Of a stretch of DNA of 8,044 nt, positions 1 through 4,925 are shown piece by piece. Within the stretch, counting starts at the first letter, position 1, and every line of letters starts with the position of its first letter. The position numbers and the translations under genes are program-made. The DNA comes from Candidatus Gastranaerophilales bacterium (lineage in GTDB: Bacteria; Cyanobacteriota; Vampirovibrionia; Gastranaerophilales; Gastranaerophilaceae), in NCBI GenBank assembly GCA_944324205.1, contig CALUVK010000063.1:1-8044 (forward strand), written 5' to 3'. The notes below the pieces were generated by a model. It was not told where the DNA came from. It searched no databases and saw nothing but the letters and a program-made list of their open reading frames with translations.

Positions 1-40
1 GCTTAAACTTCCACTCTTCTTGCGGTATGGCGTTTTCCAT
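1..40 (-). CDS. 5' end of an unidentified gene (partial, runs off the left edge)
   Basis: A minus-strand ATG at 38-40 is preceded by a strong Shine-Dalgarno site, GGAGGAG (complement of 48-54), 7 bases upstream. The visible N-terminus reads MENAIPQEEWKFK, and the frame stays open to the edge. Thirteen residues are too few to identify a family. The gene lies downstream of the dxs-like gene on the same strand, but a strong terminator separates them and a promoter-like pair sits in the gap, so it is probably a separate transcription unit. The excellent SD makes a real start likely; the function is unknown. Confidence 0.6.
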   Translation of the reverse strand, partial: MENAIPQEEWKFK

Positions 41-47
41 AGTTGTT

Positions 48-94
48 CTCCTCCTGCGTGTAGAAAATTCTACTCCTAATTTAACCATATACAA
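48..94 (-). promoter_or_regulatory. Candidate promoter, overlapping dyad and SD for the left-edge gene
   Basis: On the minus strand, TTGTAT (89-94) is followed after 16 bases by TAGAAT (67-72), giving an expected start near 60 and a leader of about 20 bases that carries the GGAGGAG ribosome site (48-54). The dyad GTAGAA-AA-TTCTAC (60-73) overlaps the -10 box and the expected start, where a repressor could sit. The -35 match is only 3 of 6, so this is a candidate only. Confidence 0.35.
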
Positions 95-110
95 AAATAA
101 ATTACAAGCT

Positions 111-141
111 CAAAAAAAAGCTTGCCTTAGAGGCAAGCTTT
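111..141 (-). terminator. Rho-independent terminator overlapping the dxs-like stop codon
   Basis: Read on the minus strand, an 11-bp perfect stem (131-141 with 117-127) closes on a 3-base loop and runs into a T-tract (complement of A112-A119). The upstream arm is coding: it encodes the last residues (Lys-Ala-Cys-Leu) of the DXS-like protein, and the TAA (127-129) sits at the loop edge. This ends the dxs-like transcript right at the stop codon. Confidence 0.9.
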
Positions 142-1890
142 AATATCTTCTGCTATTAAATCAGGAGTTAAATGATATCTCTCATAAAGTGTTTCAAGCG
201 GGACTCTGTCCGTAAATTCTTTTTTCGAACCGTAGTTCAAGACTTTCATACCGGAAGTTCCGTAAAATCTTGTGATTTTTTCGCCAAAACCGCCGTCGAG
301 TTCTCCGTCTTCAAGCGTAATTACAATATCATGCTCTTGTTTTAAACCTTCAAGCATTTCTTCATCAAGTCCGGTAATAAACCTCGGATTAATCAATGTT
401 GCATTAATACCAAGTTTATCGGAAAGCACAGCTTTAACTTTTTTACCCCGTTCAAAAAATGTGCCTAGTCCTATTATTGCAACTTTTGAACCTTTTTCTT
501 CAAGCTTATATTTATTCAATACGGAATAGTCCGTGTCATCATCTTTTCCGCTCACAAAGGCTGCACTTGCCGGAACTCTTATAGCCACCGGATATTTTGT
601 CTGCTCAACAGACCAATCCAGCATCCTTAAATATTCCTCTTTACAAGTCGGAGCGAGATAAACCATATTAGGAATATTGGAAATCAAAGGAATATCAAAA
701 GTTGTAAGGTGAGTTGCGTCAGCCCCGGAAATTCCGCCCCAAAAAATAAGCAGAGTGGCAGGGTTACTGTTCAAGGCCAAATCTTGAGAAAGCTGATCAT
801 AAGTTCTTTGAACAAAAGAACTCATCATTGCAAGAACAGGCTTTGCACCTCTTTTGGCAAGACCTGAAGCAAAGGCTACAGCGTGTTCTTCAGCGATACC
901 TACATCCGTATACTGTTTGCCGAGTTTTTCTCTAAACTCCGGTGTAAAACCGCTTACCCCCGGAGTTGCAGGAGAAATTACAATTAATGAATCATCTTTT
1001 TCAGCTTTTTTCTCAAGATAATTTCTTGTTATTGTTCCGTAATCTTCTCCGGAAGCTTCAAATTTGAAATCGGGATTTAATTCACCGGGAATTATCCAAT
1101 GATAATGTTCCTTGTTATGTTCTGCAACATCAAGTCCTTTGCCCTTTATCGTATGCATATGAACAAGTACCGGATGATTTGCGTCTTTAACTTTATTAAA
1201 TAACGCTATAAGCTTTTCTATATCGTGCCCTTCTTCAATATAACAGTAATCAAAACCTAAAGCTTTGAAAAAGTTACACTCAGCCTTACCTTTAGTTTCT
1301 TTTAAAAGTTTTAAGTTGCTGTATAATCCGCCCTGATTTTCAGCAATCGACATATCATTATCGTTAACAACAACAATAATATTACTGTTGAGAACCGCAG
1401 CATTATTCAAACCTTCATAAGCTTCACCGCCGCTTAGGGAACCATCTCCGATTATTGCTACAACATTTTCTTTGCCGCCTTTTAAGTCTCTTGCTTTGGC
1501 AAGCCCCGCAGCTAAACTTACGGAAGTTGCTGTATGCCCGATTTTAAACCAATCATGTTCACTCTCTTCGGGTGCTGTATAGCCCGTATAAGTATAATAT
1601 TTATCCGGGTCGGTAAATCCTTCTTTTCTTCCGGTTAAAAACTTATGCGGGTAACATTGATGCGACACGTCAAAAACAAGTTTATCATCAGGAGAGTTAA
1701 ATACGTAATGCAATGCAATCGTAGCTTCTACCATACCTAAATTCGGCGCTAAGTGTCCGCCGGTTGCATTAACTTTCTTTACTATATAATGTCTTATCTC
1801 CTTCGCAAGCTCGTTCATTTCAGAAAGAGAAAGCTTTTTAACGTCTTCTGGAGAGTTTACTTTATCTAAAATACTTGCAGTTGTTTCCAT
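127..1890 (-). CDS. DXS-family thiamine-diphosphate enzyme (1-deoxy-D-xylulose-5-phosphate synthase-like, divergent active site)
   Basis: 587 residues, shorter than canonical DXS (about 620). Canonical DXS condenses pyruvate with glyceraldehyde-3-phosphate (GAP), the first step of the MEP isoprenoid pathway and a feed to thiamine and pyridoxal synthesis. Seen: GGH with His46; the thiamine-diphosphate motif GDG (148-150) through NDN (176-178); His264; IAEEH with catalytic Glu334; QRTYDQ (361-366); GADATH with Asp391 and His394; a C-terminal transketolase-type domain from about 465. Aligned from memory with E. coli DXS, Tyr392, Arg420 and Arg478 correspond to Met356, Trp384 and Ala441, while Asp427 and His431 are kept. 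So cofactor chemistry looks intact, but the acceptor phosphate pocket is altered. The GYTAPEESEHD and GDGSLSGGEA stretches resemble a short DXS-like paralog group I recall from gut Firmicutes and Bacteroidetes. The start has AAAGGAG (1898-1904) 7 bases upstream. Monocistronic. I withhold the symbol dxs because the true substrate is uncertain. Confidence 0.88.
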   Translation of the reverse strand: METTASILDKVNSPEDVKKLSLSEMNELAKEIRHYIVKKVNATGGHLAPNLGMVEATIALHYVFNSPDDKLVFDVSHQCYPHKFLTGRKEGFTDPDKYYTYTGYTAPEESEHDWFKIGHTATSVSLAAGLAKARDLKGGKENVVAIIGDGSLSGGEAYEGLNNAAVLNSNIIVVVNDNDMSIAENQGGLYSNLKLLKETKGKAECNFFKALGFDYCYIEEGHDIEKLIALFNKVKDANHPVLVHMHTIKGKGLDVAEHNKEHYHWIIPGELNPDFKFEASGEDYGTITRNYLEKKAEKDDSLIVISPATPGVSGFTPEFREKLGKQYTDVGIAEEHAVAFASGLAKRGAKPVLAMMSSFVQRTYDQLSQDLALNSNPATLLIFWGGISGADATHLTTFDIPLISNIPNMVYLAPTCKEEYLRMLDWSVEQTKYPVAIRVPASAAFVSGKDDDTDYSVLNKYKLEEKGSKVAIIGLGTFFERGKKVKAVLSDKLGINATLINPRFITGLDEEMLEGLKQEHDIVITLEDGELDGGFGEKITRFYGTSGMKVLNYGSKKEFTDRVPLETLYERYHLTPDLIAEDIKACL

Positions 1891-1917
1891 TTATTTGCTC
1901 CTTTCTTCATAACTATT

Positions 1918-1951
1918 ATTATAATACATTCTGATAGCAGCTATCAGTCAA
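1918..1951 (-). promoter_or_regulatory. dxs-like promoter with a 17-nt palindromic operator in the spacer
   Basis: Minus-strand TTGACT (1946-1951) is a 5/6 -35 match. TATTAT (1921-1926) gives a 19-base spacer; the overlapping perfect TATAAT (1918-1923) gives 22. A perfect dyad, CTGATAG-CAG-CTATCAG on the plus strand (1931-1947), fills the spacer and touches the -35. A dyad inside an overlong spacer is the layout used by MerR-family activators; a simple repressor blocking polymerase is the alternative. No regulator gene for it is visible here. Confidence 0.6.
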
Positions 1952-2022
1952 TAAGAAAATCTTGCTTTTTTTATTTTATCTTATCTCATCGCTTCTTCCC
2001 TTTATCCTCTATTATACTAACC

Positions 2023-2064
2023 TTTACCCCCTTACCCCTTTACCCCTTTACCCCTTTTATCCCC
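2023..2064. repeat. Tandem 8-bp TTTACCCC repeat, G-quadruplex candidate on the minus strand
   Basis: Five imperfect copies: TTTACCCC (2023-2030), CTTACCCC (2031-2038), TTTACCCC twice (2039-2054) and TTTTATCCCC (2055-2064). On the minus strand this gives five runs of four or more G with loops of 3 to 6 bases, a textbook four-tetrad G-quadruplex sequence in otherwise AT-rich DNA. It sits between the divergent dxs-like and cupin genes, upstream of both starts. Confidence 0.85.
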
Positions 2065-2103
2065 GATTATCGGATGAAAAGAATTTTAATTTGATTTTTA
2101 ATC

Positions 2104-2116
2104 AGGAGGAAAGGAG
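2104..2116 (+). promoter_or_regulatory. Double Shine-Dalgarno site ahead of the cupin gene
   Basis: AGGAGG (2104-2109) and AAGGAG (2111-2116) lie in tandem. The second is 8 bases from the ATG at 2125 and fixes that start; the first is 15 bases away, too far to be the main site. I see no strong promoter for the cupin. TATACT at 2013-2018 and TTTAAT at 2085-2090 are possible -10 boxes without a good -35. A small dyad CCGAT-T-ATCGG lies at 2063-2073. Confidence 0.6.
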
Positions 2117-2124
2117 ATTTTTTT

Positions 2125-2430
2125 ATGTTTTATGACATCTTAAAAGCAAAAGATACGGTTAATCTTGACGGCGGTAAATTTGAACGCAAAATCTTGCTGG
2201 AAAATAATAACAGCTCGCTCAGTATTATTGCATTAAAGAAAGAAGAAATTATTGATACGCATGCTTCATCTGCGGATGCTGCCGTTTTTGTTCTTGACGG
2301 TGAAGTCGAGCTTCATTTTGATGCAGAAAAATTTAAAGTTGACAAAGGAGAAATTTTAATGTTCAAAAAAGATACTGAACATAAAGTCCTTGCTCTGAAA
2401 GACAGCAAATTTTTATTAATAAAAATTTAA
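2125..2430 (+). CDS. Small single-domain cupin protein
   Basis: 101 residues, soluble, no signal peptide; a single conserved beta-barrel of the cupin fold. Motif 1 region (about 41-61): His46 is kept, but the second His of the usual HxH is Ser48 and the usual Glu is absent, ending in LDGEVEL. Motif 2 region (about 74-90): KGEILMF and His86, with the usual Pro replaced by charged residues. So only two of the four typical metal ligands remain. Small cupins of this kind (HxxxxDAxVxVLDG followed by KGE...H) are common in anaerobes, where they are annotated only as 'cupin domain-containing'. Metal binding or a sensing role is more likely than classic dioxygenase activity, but the function is unknown. 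The gene is monocistronic, divergent from the dxs-like gene and closed by a good terminator. SD AAGGAG fixes the start. Confidence 0.85.
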   Translation: MFYDILKAKDTVNLDGGKFERKILLENNNSSLSIIALKKEEIIDTHASSADAAVFVLDGEVELHFDAEKFKVDKGEILMFKKDTEHKVLALKDSKFLLIKI

Positions 2431-2439
2431 CCAAAAATC

Positions 2440-2467
2440 GGGAGGCAAAAAATGCCTCCTTATTTTT
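2440..2467 (+). terminator. Rho-independent terminator of the cupin gene
   Basis: GGAGGCA (2441-2447), loop AAAAA, TGCCTCC (2453-2459), then TTATTTTT. The perfect 7-bp GC-rich stem can be extended by one G-U pair and begins 10 bases after the cupin stop codon. Confidence 0.9.
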
Positions 2468-2528
2468 ATTATATCTTTTTATATTTATCATTAAGCCACC
2501 CTCAAAAAATATCCGGCATTCAGACCTG

Positions 2529-2585
2529 TCTCAAAAACTCTAATGTAACTCAGCATCTATTGTAATACATTAGCGCGCATTGAGA
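2529..2585. repeat. Nested inverted repeat (imperfect hairpin)
   Basis: The outer arms TCTCAA (2529-2534) and TTGAGA (2580-2585) enclose the inner arms CTAATGTA (2540-2547) and TACATTAG (2566-2573), all perfect, with an 18-base loop and small internal bulges. It contains no T-tract and is not next to a gene end, so it does not look like a terminator. It reads as a small palindromic intergenic element adjoining the next palindrome at 2596. Confidence 0.55.
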
Positions 2586-2595
2586 AACAAAGTAG

Positions 2596-2613
2596 GGTAG
2601 ACTTCAGTCTACC
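2596..2613. repeat. Short perfect palindrome GGTAGACT-TC-AGTCTACC
   Basis: Eight-bp perfect arms with a 2-base centre in non-coding DNA, preceded by AGTAG and followed by AACAAAC. Sequences of the form 'GTAGGGYAGRCTTCAGYCTRCC' are, as I recall, dispersed in many copies in several bacterial genomes, so this is probably one member of a REP-like or MITE-like family. Only one copy lies in this window. Confidence 0.6.
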
Positions 2614-2699
2614 AACAAACATAAACAACACTAACATCAATCACACAGTCATTCAGAGGCTCGAAAAGAGGGTATTAAAACGTGAAAGGAATGATTATT

Positions 2700-3103
2700 A
2701 CGAGAGCCGAAGAATCTCTGGGGGTAGTGAATAGTAAATAGGAATAAGTTAATAAGTTAATAAGAGATCCTTCGGGCGGGTTGGGTATAAACTGACCTGA
2801 ATTCTATTTATCCTTCGTCCTCTGGATGACGGTTTGTTTTGAAGTGACACATTCCAACCTACCTGTCATGCTGAACAAGCCGGTGGATGTAAATTTTAAA
2901 GATAAAGTTTTACCATGAACCGAGGCGCGTTTCAGCATCTTACCAGCTTGGAAGTAACAATTAAAACGTTGGTAAGATCCTGAACAGTTCGACAATCAGT
3001 ATGGAATTTATCTACTCCACTCTTTTATTTACCTTCGATTTTCTACACTTTCAGGATGACAGTCAGAAGTTAGTGAATAGAGGTAGTTAAGTTAATAAGA
3101 GAT
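2700..3103. repeat. Mosaic of intergenic repeat modules (A1-B1-C-B2-A2)
   Basis: No convincing gene is visible here. Module A occurs twice: TAGTGAATAG plus AAGTTAATAAGAGAT at 2725-2734/2754-2768 and at 3071-3080/3089-3103. Module B (TTTATCCTTCG or TTTACCTTCG, then GGATGAC) occurs near 2806-2830 and 3025-3060. Between them lies module C with ATGCTGAA (2868-2875), its complement TTCAGCAT (2931-2938), and a 15-bp inverted repeat with one mismatch (2931-2945 with 2970-2984). The GAGAGCCGAAGAATCTCTGG stretch at 2702-2721 and the TGTCATGCTGAAC stretch at 2864-2876 resemble widespread bacterial dispersed repeats. The apparent minus-strand open frame inside it is a by-product of the repeats. Confidence 0.65.
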
Positions 3104-3330
3104 TTAAAGTGGGTGGTAATTCTAACAATAATGATAATAAAGAATATTATTGTACTAGAGATAATTACAGAGGATTTACTTTAATAGCTTATAGCGAAAG
3201 TACTTGTGATTATTTTAAAATTGACAAAAATAATACCGGTATCTGTGATAAAGGCTATTTGCTAGAGCAACTTTTTATAATCATGCGCCATCTGGGTCCC
3301 TTATTCATTAGTGTTGCGATTGCTGTTTGA
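3091..3330 (+). pseudogene. Probable gene remnant, unidentified (open frame without a good start)
   Basis: The frame is open from 3091, just after a TAA at 3088-3090, to a TGA at 3328-3330. The only early start is a GTG at 3109 without a recognisable SD. The first two-thirds looks protein-like: an Asn-rich stretch (NSNNNDNK), then EYYCTRDNYRGF, further Cys residues and FKIDKNNTGICDKGYLL. The last third is hydrophobic and overlaps the rluB promoter, so it is probably fortuitous. The remnant begins immediately after the A2 repeat module ending at 3103, consistent with truncation of an older gene by repeat insertion or rearrangement. Three cysteines and no signal peptide hint at an exported or pilin-like C-terminal piece, but I do not recognise the family. 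It could also be chance. Confidence 0.3.
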
Positions 3331-3342
3331 ATATAGTACAAT
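3314..3342 (+). promoter_or_regulatory. rluB promoter placed for a leaderless mRNA
   Basis: TTGCGA (3314-3319), a 17-base spacer and TACAAT (3337-3342). The -10 box ends 6 bases before the ATG at 3349, so the predicted transcription start coincides with the first base of the start codon. There is no SD-like sequence in the 20 bases upstream of the ATG. Confidence 0.65.
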
Positions 3343-3348
3343 TTAAGC

Positions 3349-4110
3349 ATGCCAAGATTAAATAAGTATATAGCTTCAACAGGTATATGTTCCAGAAGGA
3401 AGGCTGATGAACTCATTCTGGCCGGTCGAGTACGTGTTAATGACAAAAAAATTGAAGAATTAGGGTTTTATGTAAGAGAAAAAGATCGGGTTTATGTGGA
3501 CGATAAGCTTGTAAAGCCGCAGAAACTGGAGTATTACAAATTTTACAAACCTGCCGGTTATATAACAACTACAGAGGATGAGAAAGGGCGTAAAACTATA
3601 TATGATATAATTCCTCCGGAACTTGGTCATTTAAAACCAGTTGGCAGGCTAGATAAAGATTCTACAGGACTTATTATTCTTACAAATGATGGAGAATTTA
3701 TTAATGAAATGACACATCCATCTATAAAAGTTCCTAAGGTTTATATTGTTACAATAAAAGGTAAATTTACTCCCAATGATGCAGAAAAGATGTTACACGG
3801 AATAGAGATAGACACTGATACCGGTGAAAAGAAAATTGCTTATGCAGAAACTTTACCGATAGAAATAAGTCCCAAATCTTCGCAAATTCAAGTGGTATTA
3901 TATCAAGGAATAAATAGGCAAATAAGAAGAATGTTTGCCAAGCTTGGATATGAGGTCGAACATTTAAAGCGAATTCAGCATGCAACAGTTACTCTTGAAG
4001 GATTAAAAAAAGGGCAGGTTAAAGCAATTAAGCCCAAGCAGGTAAAAGAGTTAAAAGCTTATATTGCCAAAATAAAGAGGGAATATGCAAAAAATTGCAA
4101 TAACGGGTAA
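3349..4110 (+). CDS. rluB: RsuA/RluB-family pseudouridine synthase
   Basis: 253 residues. Members isomerise uridine to pseudouridine in rRNA (RluB at 23S helix 90, RsuA in 16S, RluE/F elsewhere in 23S). Seen: an N-terminal S4 RNA-binding domain (about 2-60) with LNKYIASTGICSRRKADE; the catalytic motif GRLD with Asp102, followed by STGLIILTNDGEF; and GINRQIRRMF (187-196), typical of this subfamily. The length fits RluB, so the symbol is a best guess within the family; RsuA or RluE/F specificity cannot be excluded. The N-terminus aligns directly with family starts, supporting ATG 3349 although no SD precedes it. The 3' end overlaps coaE by 26 bases, indicating a coupled rluB-coaE unit, with the SRP RNA gene next downstream. 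Confidence 0.9.
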   Translation: MPRLNKYIASTGICSRRKADELILAGRVRVNDKKIEELGFYVREKDRVYVDDKLVKPQKLEYYKFYKPAGYITTTEDEKGRKTIYDIIPPELGHLKPVGRLDKDSTGLIILTNDGEFINEMTHPSIKVPKVYIVTIKGKFTPNDAEKMLHGIEIDTDTGEKKIAYAETLPIEISPKSSQIQVVLYQGINRQIRRMFAKLGYEVEHLKRIQHATVTLEGLKKGQVKAIKPKQVKELKAYIAKIKREYAKNCNNG

Positions 4111-4600
4111 TATTGCTTCCGGTAAATCCGAAGTGGAGAAGATTTTATTGTTAAAAGGATATCCAGTTTTTGATACGGATATAATGGCGCATGAAATATT
4201 GGGGAATGTTGATAGAAAAAAGCTGGGAGAAAAGGTTTTTAGAGACTCCAAGGCTAAAAAGAGGCTGGAGGAATATATTCATCCAAAAGTAAAAGCAAAA
4301 ATTTTAGAAATTTTTAGTAAAAATTATGATGTGGTTTTTATATCTGTTCCGCTACTTTATGAAACAGATTTTTACAAGCTTTTTGATAAGGTAATATTAG
4401 TTGCTTGCGATGATAATATAAGGCTGCAGCGTCTAATGAAGAGAAATTGTTTTTCAAAAGAAGAGGCTTTATTGAGGATAAATGCGCAAATTCCTCAAAA
4501 TGAAAAAATTTCAAAAGCAGATTATGTTATATACAATAATTCAACAAAAGAAGCTTTAGCAAATGATATGGAAGAAGTTCTTTCTAAATTATTTAAGTAA
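4085..4600 (+). CDS. coaE: Dephospho-CoA kinase, shortened
   Basis: 171 residues against about 200 in typical CoaE. It phosphorylates the 3'-hydroxyl of dephospho-CoA with ATP, the last step of coenzyme A synthesis, in the cytosol. Seen: P-loop GNIASGKS (8-15); FDTD (29-32) at the position of the family DAD; EEYIHPKV (62-69); VPLLYE (88-93); the Arg-rich lid region CDDNIRLQRLMKRN (108-121); INAQIP (132-137) and KADYVIYNN (144-152). Compared with the family, about 25 residues are missing between AHEIL (35-39) and DRKKLGEKVF (43-52), a part of the substrate-side helical region that usually carries a G-D-G turn. The frame is intact, so this is a compact variant rather than a break. The start lies inside rluB with AGAGGGA (4076-4082) close upstream, suggesting translational coupling. 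Confidence 0.92.
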   Translation: MQKIAITGNIASGKSEVEKILLLKGYPVFDTDIMAHEILGNVDRKKLGEKVFRDSKAKKRLEEYIHPKVKAKILEIFSKNYDVVFISVPLLYETDFYKLFDKVILVACDDNIRLQRLMKRNCFSKEEALLRINAQIPQNEKISKADYVIYNNSTKEALANDMEEVLSKLFK

Positions 4601-4625
4601 AATTTTGAGAAATCTTCTACTTTAT

Positions 4626-4654
4626 TTGCTTTTCATATTAATTCGTGCTAGAAT
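4626..4654 (+). promoter_or_regulatory. SRP RNA promoter (extended -10)
   Basis: TTGCTT (4626-4631), a 17-base spacer ending in TGC, and TAGAAT (4649-4654), forming the extended -10 element TGCTAGAAT. The predicted start is 4661-4662, exactly where the SRP RNA 5' helix begins. The -35 matches only 3 of 6, offset by the extended -10. It lies in the gap after coaE, so readthrough from rluB-coaE may add to expression. Confidence 0.75.
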
Positions 4655-4661
4655 AAATTTT

Positions 4662-4919
4662 GCCGTACTCCACGGGGACTTAGCGGATCTCTCGACCCGA
4701 ACGCTTAGCGGGGTGCAGAGCCTGCTGTGAGGGGTGCAGATAAATTGTCTATGTTTGTAAAATTGTTGATATTTTAGATTATGGTGGCGTAAGATATCGA
4801 ACCGTGTCAGGATGGAAACATAGCAGCACTAAGGTAACACTTGCGGGTGCTATACTTCTAAAAAGTAGATTTTATAAGCAAAACCAACTTAACTGTATTT
4901 CGATAGGCAGTGGTACGGT
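4662..4919 (+). ncRNA. ffs: Signal recognition particle RNA, long bacterial form with Alu domain (6S/scRNA type)
   Basis: The RNA scaffold of the SRP, which with Ffh targets nascent membrane and secretory proteins to FtsY. About 258 nt. The ends pair: GCCGTAC (4662-4668) with GTACGGT (4913-4919), one G-U pair. The 5' part (GGGGA..TAGCGG..C.CT..ACCCGAA..CGCT) follows the Alu domain of the Bacillus subtilis scRNA. The S-domain signature CCGTGTCAGG (4802-4811) is followed by a 3-bp stem ATG/CAT closed by a GAAA tetraloop (4815-4818) and AGCAGCA (4822-4828), the Ffh-binding asymmetric and symmetric loops. The 3' end (CGATAGGCAGTGGTACGGT) also matches the B. subtilis layout, and a T-run follows. 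The boundaries are estimated from the terminal helix and promoter. Confidence 0.95.
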
Positions 4920-4923
4920 TTTT
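4913..4923 (+). terminator. Likely SRP RNA terminator (3' terminal helix plus T-run)
   Basis: The 3' arm of the terminal helix, GTACGGT, runs straight into TTTT (4920-4923) and then ATTTAG. There is no separate hairpin, so termination would rely on the closing region of the RNA itself. This point lies 2-3 bases before the end of the convergent trpS coding region. Confidence 0.5.
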
Positions 4924-4925
4924 AT

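Noticed and set aside
1905..1910. Upstream ATG of the DXS-like gene
   Set aside because: It is out of frame with the gene and lies before the SD; the ATG at 1888-1890 has ideal SD spacing.
2023..2064. CRISPR array
   Set aside because: The units are 8 bp in direct tandem with no spacers; this is a simple tandem repeat.
1891..2124. Thiamine or other riboswitch ahead of the DXS-like or cupin gene
   Set aside because: The dxs-like leader is only about 20 bases from the predicted start, and I found no TPP riboswitch core (CUGAGA...) in either orientation.
2804..2995. 63-codon open frame on the minus strand
   Set aside because: It runs entirely through the repeat modules and hairpin arms, has no SD, and its translation has no protein-like pattern.
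2700..3103. Insertion sequence or transposase remnant
   Set aside because: No transposase-like coding sequence could be found; only short repeat modules are present.
3160..3190. RGFTLIA resembles the type IV prepilin cleavage motif
   Set aside because: The Glu at +5 is missing and no hydrophobic helix follows; the motif is internal to the frame, so it is probably coincidental.
3276..3281. Perfect TATAAT upstream of rluB
   Set aside because: No -35 at suitable spacing; the TTGCGA/TACAAT pair at 3314-3342 is better spaced and positioned.
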